Origin: Clostridia bacterium
GTDB lineage: Bacteria > Bacillota > Clostridia > Oscillospirales > Acutalibacteraceae
Direction: 5' to 3'
DNA length: 60,896 nucleotides
NCBI GenBank assembly: GCA_017429345.1
Contig: JAFRPB010000108.1
Coordinates: 1-60,896, forward strand
Shown: piece by piece, positions 35,495 to 44,744 of the stretch
Layout of the letters: every line of letters starts with the position of its first letter
How positions within the stretch are numbered: the first letter of the stretch is position 1
Translations under genes and position numbers: made by a program
The notes under the pieces: model-generated
Seen by the model: only the letters and a program-made list of their open reading frames with translations
What the model was told of the DNA's origin: nothing
The model's database searches: none

Positions 35495-36546
35495 TGGAAC
35501 AGAAAAATCAAAAAATCGATATTGTTTCTTTGCGGTCCGATGAGCTGCGGGAGCGGTTCGCGCAGATCGGCGAGCCGAGATACCGCGCCGATCAGGTTTA
35601 TCGCTGGCTTCATGTGCAGCGCGTGTCGGAATTTTCAGCGATGTCGAATATTTCAAAGGTGCTGCGGGAAAAGCTCGATAACAGTTTTGTTATATTTTCC
35701 TGCGCTATTGAAAAAAAACATGTTTCCTGTTATGATGGAACGGTCAAGTACCTGTTTCGCCTGCACGACGGGGAATACGTCGAAACGGTCGTGATGCGGT
35801 ATAAATATGGTCTTTCGGTCTGCGTTTCTTCTCAGGTCGGCTGCAATATGGGGTGCGCGTTCTGCGCTTCCGCGATCGGCGGATGCGTTCGCGATCTGAC
35901 CGCTTCCGAAATTCTCTGGCAGGTCTATGCCGCAGGTCTCGATCTCGGCGAGCGGATCTCCCATGTCGTGATGATGGGTATGGGCGAACCGCTGGTCAAC
36001 TATGAAAACGCGCTTAGATTTATTCGTCAGGTCAGCGATCCGAACGGGCAGAATATCGGCGTGCGCAATATTTCACTTTCCACCTGCGGAATCGTTCCCA
36101 AAATCTACGAGCTGACCGAAACGGGGCTTCCCGTCACGCTTTCGATCTCTCTGCACGCGCCGAACGACGCGATCCGATCGAAGCTGATGCCCGTGAACAA
36201 ACGGTGGAATATCGACGAGCTGCTGCGCGCGGTGAAGGATCATACCGAAAAAACCGGCAGGCGCGTCAGCTTTGAGTATACGCTGATCCGCGGCATGAAC
36301 GACAGCGAAGAAAACGCGGGGGAGCTTGCGGCGAGACTGTGCGGAATGCTGTGTCACGTCAATCTGATCCCGGTAAATAAGGTCGGCGAAACAGGGCTTT
36401 CCGCGACGGAAACGCAGAATGTGCGTCGGTTCGCGGACGTTCTGACGCGCGCGCATATCAATGTAACCGTGCGGCGGACGCTCGGTGCGGATATCAACGC
36501 ATCCTGCGGCCAGCTGCGAAAAAATAAAAAAGAAAACGATTCGTAA
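35494..36546 (+). CDS. rlmN: Dual-specificity 23S rRNA/tRNA adenine-C2 methyltransferase
   Basis: 350 aa, full length. Radical-SAM cluster motif CNMGCAFCAS, N-terminal LRERFAQIGEPRYRADQVYRWLH, and C-terminal RRTLGADINASCGQL with the methylated Cys. Methylates A2503 of 23S rRNA and A37 of some tRNAs. Coupled to rsmB by a TAATG overlap. Confidence 0.95.
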   Translation: MEQKNQKIDIVSLRSDELRERFAQIGEPRYRADQVYRWLHVQRVSEFSAMSNISKVLREKLDNSFVIFSCAIEKKHVSCYDGTVKYLFRLHDGEYVETVVMRYKYGLSVCVSSQVGCNMGCAFCASAIGGCVRDLTASEILWQVYAAGLDLGERISHVVMMGMGEPLVNYENALRFIRQVSDPNGQNIGVRNISLSTCGIVPKIYELTETGLPVTLSISLHAPNDAIRSKLMPVNKRWNIDELLRAVKDHTEKTGRRVSFEYTLIRGMNDSEENAGELAARLCGMLCHVNLIPVNKVGETGLSATETQNVRRFADVLTRAHINVTVRRTLGADINASCGQLRKNKKENDS

Positions 36547-36612
36547 TTCATTGCGCTCGGTTTGCGACGGCAAAAACGATCCGTTGAAAATCGATGAAAG
36601 AGGGTATGGCTT

Positions 36613-37341
36613 ATGATAGCTTCCGCAAAAACAGACGTTGGCAAGGTTCGTCTTGAAAACCAGGATTCCTTCCGCACGGGCGAATTTCCCGGCGGCGTAT
36701 TCGCCGTTGTGTGCGACGGTATGGGCGGCGCGGCCGGAGGCAGCGTCGCGAGCTCCGTCGCGGCTGCGGTATTCGCCGAAGAAGTAGAGAGTTACTGCGA
36801 AAAGGGCCTGCCGGACGGCGAGGCCGGAGACGTCATGATCTCCGCCGCCGCAAAAGCGAACGACGTTGTTTATGCAAAATCGCAGGAAGACCCCGCGCTC
36901 AGCGGCATGGGGACGACGATCGTCGCAGCGATGATCGTCGGCGATAAGCTGTATACCGCGCACGCGGGCGACAGCCGGGCGTATCTCTGCACACCGGAAG
37001 ATATGAAATTGCTGACAAAGGATCATTCCGTCGTTCAATCGCTGCTTGACAGCGGGTACATAACGCCGGAACAGGCGGAGCATCATGTATATAAAAACCT
37101 GATTACGCGTGCGCTCGGTACGGAGCCGGAGGTCCCGGCGGATTTCAATATTTACTCGATCGGTGACGACGCGTATGTTCTGCTTTGCACGGACGGGCTG
37201 ACGAACTACCTGAAAACCGAGGAGATCGCGAATATCATCCGCAACAACGGAGTTAAGGGTACTGCGGAAGCCCTTGTGCAGGCCGCGAACGACAACGGCG
37301 GGGGAGACAATATCACCGCAGTCGTATTCGGAAAACAGTAA
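36613..37341 (+). CDS. prpC: PP2C-type serine/threonine phosphatase (PrpC/Stp)
   Basis: 242 aa. PP2C metal motifs VRLENQDSF, VCDGMGG, SGMGTTIVAA, GDSRAYL and LCTDGLTNYL, and GGGDNITAVV near the end. It removes phosphates added by the adjacent Hanks kinase. Shine-Dalgarno AAAGAGGG. The kinase gene starts 13 bases later. Confidence 0.95.
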   Translation: MIASAKTDVGKVRLENQDSFRTGEFPGGVFAVVCDGMGGAAGGSVASSVAAAVFAEEVESYCEKGLPDGEAGDVMISAAAKANDVVYAKSQEDPALSGMGTTIVAAMIVGDKLYTAHAGDSRAYLCTPEDMKLLTKDHSVVQSLLDSGYITPEQAEHHVYKNLITRALGTEPEVPADFNIYSIGDDAYVLLCTDGLTNYLKTEEIANIIRNNGVKGTAEALVQAANDNGGGDNITAVVFGKQ

Positions 37342-37354
37342 GGGGGGCGAGAAG

Positions 37355-39646
37355 ATGGACAGCTATATCGGGAAGACACTGGGAAACAGATACGACGTGT
37401 TGGAAAAACTCGGCGAAGGCGGCATGGCAATCGTCTATAAGGCGTTTGATCCGATGGAAAACCGCATCGTCGCGATCAAACTGCTGAAAGAGGAGTTTCT
37501 TGAAAACGAGGAATTCTCCCGTCGGTTTAAAAACGAGTCGAGAGCGATCGCGATGCTCTCGCACCCGAATATCGTGAAGGTTTACGACGTGTATTTCAGC
37601 GAAAAGCTGATGTACATCGTCATGGAATACATCGACGGTATTACGCTGAAGGATTACATCAAGCAACAGAAGATCGTCGACTGGAAGGAAGCGGTGCATT
37701 TTACGACGCAGATTCTTCGCGCGCTGCAGCACGCCCATGATAAGGGCATCGTCCACCGCGATATCAAGCCGCAGAATATCATGGTGCTCAAAAACGGCAA
37801 TATCAAGGTCGCCGATTTCGGCATCGCGCGTTTCGCCAGATCGGAGACGCGCACGATCACGGAAAACGGCGCGATCGGTTCCGTTCACTATATCAGCCCC
37901 GAGCAGGCGAGCGGCGAGTCTACGGACGCGCAGGCGGATATCTATTCCGTCGGCGTTGTGCTTTATGAAATGATCACCGGCAGACTGCCGTTTGACTCCG
38001 CATCCGCGGTCTCCGTTGCGCTCATGCAGGTTCGCGCGGAACCGGTAAGGCCCCGGGATATCAACCCCATGATCCCGCTCGGACTCGAACAGATTACGCT
38101 GAAGGCGATGCAGAAGGATAAAGCCGTCCGTTACCATACCGCATCGGAGGTCCTAATCGATCTTGACGAGTTTAAACGGACGCCTTCGATCCGGTTCGAT
38201 TATCCGCTGACCACGGTTCCCCGCAGCGAGACCGCCGCAGGAAGCGGACGCGACGTGCGTTTGTCCGATCCCTCCAGACGCGTTCCCGGCGAGAACGCCG
38301 GGCAGCAGTATCGTCCGGTCCAGAATTCCGCCGCTCCCGTGCGTAATGATGAAGACGATGATGAGCCCGCGGCGCGAAGCGCGATTCTGCCGATACTGAT
38401 CGGCGTGTTTTCCGCGTTGATCGTCGGCATGGTCATTCTCGGCATTATCGTATTAAAAAACAACAAAGCCAAGGAATTCGCGATGCCCGAGCTGATCGGC
38501 AAGAAATATGAAGATGTGATCGCGCAGTATGATTATATCAGCTTTACGGATCCGATTTATGTTTACAGCGAGCAGTATGCGGACGGGTACATCGCCGATC
38601 AGTCCGTAAAAGCGGGGCTGAAGATCAAAAGTACGACGGAAGTCACTTTGTCGGTCGCGTCCAATAAAGGCACCGCCGTGGTGAACGTCGTCGGCTATCA
38701 GTATACCGAGGCGCAGGAGATCCTGAAATCGTACGGGTTCTCTATCCGTATCGAGGCGGAAAAATCCGCTACGGTCAAAGAGGGGACCGTGCTGCGCACC
38801 GATCCCGCCGCAGATCAGCTCGCCCAGTACGGGTCAACGGTAACGCTGTATGTCGCGACGATCGATGAATCCGTGCCGATCGCGGTTCCGGATCTTTCCG
38901 GCAAAACGCAGGAGGAAGCGAAAACAGCCCTTGAAGAGGTCGGACTGGTCCTCGGCGAGGTGACCGAGGATTACGGCACCGAAGAGGATAAGGGCAAGGT
39001 CATTTCCCAGAACCCCGGGAGTGGGGATGAGATCAAGTACGGCGCCACCGTCAGCATCGTAATCTCAAAAGGCGAGGAGCATGAAACTACCTTCGAAGCG
39101 TCTTTTGCGCTGCCGAACGTCGGCTCGACGGATAAAGTCAAGATGACGATGAACGACGTCGCCGTTTATGAAGCGTCTGTATCCCTGAACGGTGAAACCT
39201 GTGAGGTCAGTCTAACCGGCAAGGGCGACGACAACGCCTTTGTCGTCTATCTCGGCGATTACGTGCTTTACACCGGCACGGTGAATTTCCGGGCCGATCC
39301 GCCCGCTTTTACAATTGTGAAGGATAATTCCGATGGCTATATTGTGAAAAAGCCGGTTCCGGATCTCAAAGGCGTCAGCCTTTCCAACGCAAGGAAGATT
39401 CTGGAAAAAGAAGGCTTCAAAAATATCTCCGTTCTGGAACAGGAGACGGATCTTTATACGCCCGGTTCGATCATTTCCCAAACGCCGGAGCATTCCTCCG
39501 AAGTCGTTACGCTGGACACCGAAATAACGCTCGTCGTCGCGAAATCCAAACAGCTGATCGTTACGACTGCGCCGGAGTCGACCGCCGTGCACACGACGGA
39601 AGAAGACCCGCTCGGTGAGATCGTCGACGGAGATATCCGCGGATGA
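37355..39646 (+). CDS. prkC: Serine/threonine protein kinase with PASTA domains (PrkC/PknB)
   Basis: 763 aa. Hanks kinase at about 10-270 (GEGGMAIVYKA, VAIKLL, HRDIKPQN, DFGIAR), a linker, one membrane helix near 345-365, then three consecutive PASTA repeats (about 370-580). Next comes a non-PASTA beta-rich stretch (TTFEASFALPNVGS to RADPPAF) and a fourth PASTA (VPDLKGVSLSNARKILEKEG). The outside domains bind muropeptides or lipid II; the kinase regulates cell wall and germination. ATG 37355 follows AAGGGGGGCGAGAAG. Overlaps rsgA by ATGA. Confidence 0.94.
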   Translation: MDSYIGKTLGNRYDVLEKLGEGGMAIVYKAFDPMENRIVAIKLLKEEFLENEEFSRRFKNESRAIAMLSHPNIVKVYDVYFSEKLMYIVMEYIDGITLKDYIKQQKIVDWKEAVHFTTQILRALQHAHDKGIVHRDIKPQNIMVLKNGNIKVADFGIARFARSETRTITENGAIGSVHYISPEQASGESTDAQADIYSVGVVLYEMITGRLPFDSASAVSVALMQVRAEPVRPRDINPMIPLGLEQITLKAMQKDKAVRYHTASEVLIDLDEFKRTPSIRFDYPLTTVPRSETAAGSGRDVRLSDPSRRVPGENAGQQYRPVQNSAAPVRNDEDDDEPAARSAILPILIGVFSALIVGMVILGIIVLKNNKAKEFAMPELIGKKYEDVIAQYDYISFTDPIYVYSEQYADGYIADQSVKAGLKIKSTTEVTLSVASNKGTAVVNVVGYQYTEAQEILKSYGFSIRIEAEKSATVKEGTVLRTDPAADQLAQYGSTVTLYVATIDESVPIAVPDLSGKTQEEAKTALEEVGLVLGEVTEDYGTEEDKGKVISQNPGSGDEIKYGATVSIVISKGEEHETTFEASFALPNVGSTDKVKMTMNDVAVYEASVSLNGETCEVSLTGKGDDNAFVVYLGDYVLYTGTVNFRADPPAFTIVKDNSDGYIVKKPVPDLKGVSLSNARKILEKEGFKNISVLEQETDLYTPGSIISQTPEHSSEVVTLDTEITLVVAKSKQLIVTTAPESTAVHTTEEDPLGEIVDGDIRG

Positions 39647-40524
39647 GAACCTTGGAGGGATTGATCGTCAAAGGCGTCGGCGGTCTGTATACGGTTGAAA
39701 CCGCGGAGGGAACGTTCGTCTGCAAGGCGCGGGGCGTATTTCGCAAGGACGGGATCAGACCGATCGTCGGAGACCGCGTCGCTGTCACGGTGGAAGAGCT
39801 TTCCTCTACGGTTTCGGAGATCTTTGAGCGCAGAAATTATCTGAACCGGCCCCCTGTAGCGAATATTGACAAGCTCGTGATTGTTTCCGGCGCAGTCTCG
39901 CCCGCGCCGAGCACGCTGATCATCGACAGATTAACGGCTTCGAGCGAAAAATACGGGATCGAACCGATTATCGCTTTCTCGAAGTGCGACGTCGCGGACG
40001 TCTCGCGATTTGTCGATATTTACCGTGCGGCAGGGTTCCGTTCGTTTGCGTTTTCTTCCGTGACCGGCGAGGGGATCGGGGAATTCAAATCGGTTTTCGA
40101 CGGCGGCGTCTGTGTGCTGACGGGTAATTCCGGCGCGGGAAAATCCACGCTTCTGAATGTGCTTGAGCCATCCCTTGCTCTGGAGACGGGGGATGTGAGC
40201 AAAAAGCTGGGCCGGGGCAGGCATACCACGCGTGCGGTCGAGCTGTTTCATGTCGGCGGAGGCTATATTGCCGATACGCCGGGATTTTCCTCTCTCGATA
40301 TGGAAGAAGGCGGATTTATCAGCAAATACGATCTCGCGCTGTGCTTCCCCGATTTTGCGGAGTACCGCGACCGATGCAGGTTTACCGGCTGTTCGCATAC
40401 GGCGGAAAAAGGCTGCGCGGTGCTCGAAGCGCTTGCCGAAGGCAAAATTCAACCCACGCGGCACGAGAGTTATGTGACGATGTATAACGAAGCGAAAGCC
40501 GTTCCGGACTGGAAGCTGAAATGA
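39643..40524 (+). CDS. rsgA: Ribosome small subunit maturation GTPase RsgA
   Basis: 293 aa. N-terminal OB fold, circularly permuted GTPase motifs (SKCD as G4 before TGNSGAGKSTLLN as G1, then DTPGFSS as G3) and the C-terminal zinc finger CRFTGCSHTAEKGCAV. Checks 30S subunit assembly. Starts inside the prkC stop (ATGA). In most Bacillota rpe follows, but here the gene is convergent with ylbJ, 7 bases away. Confidence 0.95.
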   Translation: MRTLEGLIVKGVGGLYTVETAEGTFVCKARGVFRKDGIRPIVGDRVAVTVEELSSTVSEIFERRNYLNRPPVANIDKLVIVSGAVSPAPSTLIIDRLTASSEKYGIEPIIAFSKCDVADVSRFVDIYRAAGFRSFAFSSVTGEGIGEFKSVFDGGVCVLTGNSGAGKSTLLNVLEPSLALETGDVSKKLGRGRHTTRAVELFHVGGGYIADTPGFSSLDMEEGGFISKYDLALCFPDFAEYRDRCRFTGCSHTAEKGCAVLEALAEGKIQPTRHESYVTMYNEAKAVPDWKLK

Positions 40525-40531
40525 AGCCGGC

Positions 40532-41593
40532 TTATTCCGGGGCGACGCCGAAGCGGGATCCGGAGAGAAACGTCGTGCTTCCCGCGGTGTCAAGAACAAG
40601 TAAACAGCATAAGAAGAACAGCATTACCGCCCCGACTCCGGAAGTCAGGGCGGGTTTTATTTCGTTCCGAAGCGTCGAAGACGTCAGAATCGCCGCGGGG
40701 AGAACAGCTGTGGCGGCGCGCGCCGCAAGATATGAAAGAGCTGAATGAAAGACGCGGAAAAGCAGAAAATCACGGTATCGGCAGCCGAGTCTTTTGAGAT
40801 AAGTGTAAATCTGAAGGTGAACGCAGAAGCCGCCGAACGCGCACACCGCCGCTGCAAGCGCAGGATCGTTCTTTCCCGCGCATATAAGACAGCCGGCGGA
40901 GACTTCCGATACACAGGTCAGCAAGGCATTCTCCGTATGCATCAGAGCGGTCAGAACGCCTCTCACCGCTCCGAAAAACACCGTCCACAGACAGACGCCG
41001 AGTATTCCCGCGGCGGCGTCGTTCACCGCGCCGGGAAGATCTTTCTTTTGTTCCAGTGAGGCGGGCGTAATGTGCGGTTCGCTTTTGTCTCGCGGAAAAG
41101 AAAACGCGGCGCCGCAGACGATTCCGGCAAACAGAACACATCCGCAGATCATAAAACCTGTCCGCGCGGAAGAAAACATCTTTTGTCCGACCGCAGCGAC
41201 CGTAAAGGAAGGCGCGGGGAAAAAGGCGAGCCGGCTCAGCACTTTCCGGTCCGTTCCCGAAAGCCGCCCCGACCCCGCGCGCTGCGCGGCCAGTCTTGCT
41301 CCGACGGGATATCCGCCGAATAAGGCGCAAAAAAGCAATCCTCTCGCTCCTTCGGAAAGCCCGAATAGCCGCCGTGCGGTTTTCGATAAAACTCCGCCCT
41401 TTTCGTCCGTATTCAGTAAGCCGGAGAGATACGACGAAGCGATCATAAAGGGAAAAAGCGACGGAATCAACGTATCCGTGCAGAGCAGAAGCGAGCTGCG
41501 AACGCCTTCCGCCGCGGGTGCGGAAAAGAAAATCAGCAGGATCGCCGACAAGACTGTTAAAGCAACGACTGTTTTTTTTCGCGCGGTTTTCAT
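40532..41593 (-). CDS. ylbJ: Sporulation integral membrane protein YlbJ-like (nucleoside-recognition fold)
   Basis: 353 aa, eight or so membrane helices. Recognisable pattern: CTDTLIPSLFPFMIASSYLSGLL, GYPVGARLAA, FFPAPSFTVAAVG, characteristic of the YlbJ/SpmA gate-domain family. Start ATG 41593 follows CTGGGAG; the adjacent divergent yqfC/yqfD are also sporulation genes. A transporter role in mother-cell metabolism is suggested for the family; substrate unknown. Confidence 0.82.
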   Translation of the reverse strand: MKTARKKTVVALTVLSAILLIFFSAPAAEGVRSSLLLCTDTLIPSLFPFMIASSYLSGLLNTDEKGGVLSKTARRLFGLSEGARGLLFCALFGGYPVGARLAAQRAGSGRLSGTDRKVLSRLAFFPAPSFTVAAVGQKMFSSARTGFMICGCVLFAGIVCGAAFSFPRDKSEPHITPASLEQKKDLPGAVNDAAAGILGVCLWTVFFGAVRGVLTALMHTENALLTCVSEVSAGCLICAGKNDPALAAAVCAFGGFCVHLQIYTYLKRLGCRYRDFLLFRVFHSALSYLAARAATAVLPAAILTSSTLRNEIKPALTSGVGAVMLFFLCCLLVLDTAGSTTFLSGSRFGVAPE

Positions 41594-41610
41594 GCGAATC
41601 AACTCCCAGT

Positions 41611-41640
41611 GAATAATATATGCCGGTCGTTTCATATATA
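41611..41640. promoter_or_regulatory. Divergent sigma-E-like promoter region between ylbJ and yqfC
   Basis: On the plus strand GAATAAT (41611-41617), 15-bp spacer, CATATATA (41633-41640) resembles GAATAWW/CATACANT. The minus strand also has GAAAATA with CATATATT at suitable spacing. The AT-rich sequence makes chance matches possible. Confidence 0.35.
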
Positions 41641-41655
41641 TTTTCGGGTGATCGT

Positions 41656-41940
41656 ATGAAACTGAATACCGGCAGGCACGGCGAAAACGCCGGAAAAGAA
41701 ACGGGGCTCGGAATCGTGCGGGAAGCGCTGTGCTCTTACCCGCAGATCGAGCTGAACGGGAATGTTTCCGCCGTGATCAACGGCAGCGCGGGGATCTGTG
41801 AATTTGAAGAAGATCATATCGGCGTGGTCGTCGGGGGAATGCTGATGCGCCTTTACGGCGAGTCGATCGAAATTGTTTCGCTCGGCCCGGCGCAGACGGT
41901 GATCACGGGCAGATTTGACTCGCTCTCTTTTGATTCGTGA
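41656..41940 (+). CDS. yqfC: Sporulation protein YqfC
   Basis: 94 aa. The final half, EDHIGVVVGGMLMRLYGESI followed by EIVSLGPAQTVITGRFDSLSFD, fits YqfC; EI-type beta strands resemble the YabP/YqfC family of sporulation proteins. Expressed in the mother cell under sigma-E in Bacillus. Start ATG 41656 has a weak GGGTG. yqfD follows after 16 bases. Confidence 0.88.
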   Translation: MKLNTGRHGENAGKETGLGIVREALCSYPQIELNGNVSAVINGSAGICEFEEDHIGVVVGGMLMRLYGESIEIVSLGPAQTVITGRFDSLSFDS

Positions 41941-41956
41941 AGAGGGGGAGAGAGAA

Positions 41957-43111
41957 ATGTTTGTCTGTATGTTAAGGCTTGTTTTCGGGGCTGTGCGTTT
42001 TGAGGCGAAACACGGATTTACGGACCGTTTTATCAATCTGTGCTGGTCGATGAAAATTCCGCTCTGGGATGTAAAGCGCCTGCCGGACGGGATGATCGCT
42101 ACGACCGGCAGACGCAGCTATCGCCGACTTCGGAAAGCTGCCGAAAAATCCGGCGTTTCTCTTCACGCGGCGGAAAAAAGCGGACTCCCGTTTTTGCTCA
42201 GACAAAACAGGATGCGCGCCGGCATTCTGTTGGGCTTCGCGCTGGGCGTTATTTTTAATCTGTATGTTTTCTCCGCGGTCTGGCAGGTGAACGTCATCGG
42301 GTGTGAAACGCTGAACAAAGCGCAGGTGCTCACCGCCGCAGCGGAAGAAGGTCTGTACCGCGGAGCGCCGAGGCGGAGCGTAGATCCGTCCGCCATACGC
42401 AGGGCGCTGGTCGGCCGTTTTCCGCAGATCAACTGGTGCGCGGTAAACGTCCGCGGCGCACGCGCGGAAATTCAGCTGCGGGAGGTTAAAGAGGGAGCAG
42501 ACGTCTTCGATGAATCCGGCGTGTACGATATCGTCGCGGCAAAAGACGGTCAGATCGATATGATCGACGCTTATCGGGGCAAGGTTCTTGTCCGGAATCT
42601 TGATACGGTAACGAAAGGGCAACTTCTGATCTCCGGTTATTATGAAACAAGAAACGGAACCATGTATTCAACCCACGCGGCCGGAACGTGCGCGGCGTTT
42701 ACGACGGAATACATCCGCGCTTCCGCCTCGCCGGAGAAATACTGTCGCCTGTCGCGTTTTACGCGGCTGAGTTCGTTATATCTGTTCGGGGCGCGCGTAC
42801 CGCCGTTTCATGTCTCCGGCAGAGAAAAGACGACGCTCGGGGAGAGGGATCTGAGCGGAGAGGAGTATATGCTCCCGATCGGTTTTGTTACGGAGTCCGC
42901 ATTCGATGCGGTGCGGGCGGAGACGCTGACGCCCAACGAAGAAAGACTGCTTTCCATGATGGAAGCGTATGACGGATACTGCGCCGCCCTGTCCGACGCG
43001 GAGTTGATCGGCGCGGATTATCAGACGCAGGAGTGTGAAGTGCGAATTATTTTGCATCTTCGGGAGAATATCGCCCGGGAACAGGAGGTGAACTTATCGG
43101 ATAAAGAATAA
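41957..43111 (+). CDS. yqfD: Sporulation protein YqfD
   Basis: 384 aa. The pattern of a basic cytoplasmic N-terminus, one membrane helix near 95-112 (AGILLGFALGVIFNLYVFSAVW), then a large outside domain with VNVIGCETLNKAQVL and QLREVKEGADVFDESG matches YqfD. Required for spore formation in Bacillus; mechanism unknown. Excellent Shine-Dalgarno AGAGGGGGAGAG. phoH follows after a 142-base gap. Confidence 0.9.
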   Translation: MFVCMLRLVFGAVRFEAKHGFTDRFINLCWSMKIPLWDVKRLPDGMIATTGRRSYRRLRKAAEKSGVSLHAAEKSGLPFLLRQNRMRAGILLGFALGVIFNLYVFSAVWQVNVIGCETLNKAQVLTAAAEEGLYRGAPRRSVDPSAIRRALVGRFPQINWCAVNVRGARAEIQLREVKEGADVFDESGVYDIVAAKDGQIDMIDAYRGKVLVRNLDTVTKGQLLISGYYETRNGTMYSTHAAGTCAAFTTEYIRASASPEKYCRLSRFTRLSSLYLFGARVPPFHVSGREKTTLGERDLSGEEYMLPIGFVTESAFDAVRAETLTPNEERLLSMMEAYDGYCAALSDAELIGADYQTQECEVRIILHLRENIAREQEVNLSDKE

Positions 43112-43181
43112 TTTTATGTTTTTTTCATAAATCGACCTGTAAAAATATATGGAGATTAAACAAAATATTTCAGTTTAGGGG

Positions 43182-43210
43182 TTGTAAAAAATAAAAAAAG
43201 GTGGTAATAT
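43182..43210 (+). promoter_or_regulatory. Promoter for phoH-ybeY-era-recO
   Basis: TTGTAA (43182-43187), 17-bp spacer, TAATAT (43205-43210), in the 142-base gap after yqfD. Confidence 0.5.
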
Positions 43211-43253
43211 AGTATTACCGAAAAGGATATTTAATGGCTACGGAGGTGAAATC

Positions 43254-44216
43254 ATGGCGGAACGCTCAATCTCGTTCGATCGGATGGAACAGGCGGTGAG
43301 TCTGTTCGGCAGTTTTGACGAAAATATCAAACTGATCGAGCAGCAGTACGGCGTCGATATCGTCAACCGCGGCGCAGAGCTCAAAATTTCCGGCTCGGAG
43401 GAATCGGTCGACGGTGCTGCACGCGCTGTGAACGGCCTGTTGACGCTCATAAACAAAGGTGAGGCGTTAAGCGAACAAAATGTTCGATACGTAATGTCTT
43501 TGGTTGCCGACGGCAGCGAGGATAAGCTCGCCTCCATGTCGTCCGACTGTATCTGTATTACGTCCAAGGGCAAACCGGTGAAGCCGAAAACGCTCGGCCA
43601 GAAAAAATATATCGAGGCGATCCGAAAAAACACCATCGTCTTCGGCGTCGGACCCGCGGGCACCGGCAAAACCTACCTCGCGGTCGCCATGGCGGTGAAC
43701 GCGTTCCGCGCCAAGGAGGTCAACCGGATCATTTTGACGCGGCCTGCCGTTGAGGCGGGGGAGAAGCTCGGTTTTTTGCCCGGGGATCTGCAGAGCAAGG
43801 TCGATCCGTACCTGAGACCGCTTTACGACGCTCTGTTCGATATGCTCGGCGCGGAGAATTACACACGCTATCAGGAGAGGGGAAATATCGAGGTCGCGCC
43901 GCTTGCTTATATGCGCGGCAGAACCCTCGACGACAGCTTTATCATTCTCGATGAAGCGCAGAATACCACGCCGGAGCAGATGAAAATGTTTCTGACGCGG
44001 CTCGGGTTCAATTCCAAGATTGTCGTTACGGGCGATATTACGCAGATCGATCTTCCCGACGGCAAGCGTTCCGGGCTTGTGGACGTGCTTCGGATACTGA
44101 AAAACGTGGATGATATCGAGACTGTGCTGTTCAACGAAAAGGACGTGGTAAGGCACAGGCTCGTTCAGGATATTATCAAAGCTTATGAAAAAGCGGCGGA
44201 AAAGAGAAAGTCTTAA
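43254..44216 (+). CDS. phoH: PhoH-like ATPase
   Basis: 320 aa. Walker A GPAGTGKTYLAVAMA, Walker B FIILDEAQNTTPEQMKMFLTR, a full N-terminal KH-like/PINc-like region and a C-terminal helical tail. RNA-linked ATPase, normally paired with YbeY. Strong GGAGGTG start site. Usually a PgpH (YqfF) phosphodiesterase gene follows, but ybeY follows here directly. Confidence 0.93.
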   Translation: MAERSISFDRMEQAVSLFGSFDENIKLIEQQYGVDIVNRGAELKISGSEESVDGAARAVNGLLTLINKGEALSEQNVRYVMSLVADGSEDKLASMSSDCICITSKGKPVKPKTLGQKKYIEAIRKNTIVFGVGPAGTGKTYLAVAMAVNAFRAKEVNRIILTRPAVEAGEKLGFLPGDLQSKVDPYLRPLYDALFDMLGAENYTRYQERGNIEVAPLAYMRGRTLDDSFIILDEAQNTTPEQMKMFLTRLGFNSKIVVTGDITQIDLPDGKRSGLVDVLRILKNVDDIETVLFNEKDVVRHRLVQDIIKAYEKAAEKRKS

Positions 44217-44230
44217 GGAGGATAAGAACG

Positions 44231-44734
44231 ATGACGGAGAAGGTCAAGGTTATCATCACCAACGATCAGAAAAAAGTGAAGATCCCCGCGGGGATCCGTC
44301 TGCTTGTGCGCAAAACCTGCCACGCGACGCTTGTTCTCGAGGATTTTGATGGCTCTGCGGAGATCAGCGTAACGTTTACCGATGATGAAAAGATCCGTGA
44401 GCTGAACCGGCAGTTCAGAAATATCGACAGCTCGACGGACGTTCTCTCTTTCCCGCTCGGTGAAAACGGCGTTTATGACGTGAATCAGGATACCGGCGCT
44501 TTTCTTCTCGGCGATATCGTGATTTCGATGGAGCACGCCGTCGCGCAGGCGGAGGAATACGGCCATTCACTTCAGCGCGAGGTCGCATATTTAACGGCGC
44601 ATTCCATGCTGCACCTGCTTGGCTACGATCACGAAGACGGCGGTCTGCAGCGTCTTAGAATGCGTGAGAAGGAAGAAGCGGTCCTCACCCGTCTCGGTCT
44701 GCCGCGCAACGGCAGCTATTATCCCGTAGACTGA
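44231..44734 (+). CDS. ybeY: rRNA maturation endoribonuclease YbeY
   Basis: 167 aa. Zinc site HSMLHLLGYDHE (three His) and DVLSFPLGENG upstream, the two family signatures. Processes 16S rRNA 3' ends and takes part in ribosome quality control. AAGGAGG precedes the ATG. Directly before era; dgkA and cdd, often inserted, are missing. Confidence 0.95.
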   Translation: MTEKVKVIITNDQKKVKIPAGIRLLVRKTCHATLVLEDFDGSAEISVTFTDDEKIRELNRQFRNIDSSTDVLSFPLGENGVYDVNQDTGAFLLGDIVISMEHAVAQAEEYGHSLQREVAYLTAHSMLHLLGYDHEDGGLQRLRMREKEEAVLTRLGLPRNGSYYPVD

Positions 44735-44744
44735 ACGGCGGAGT

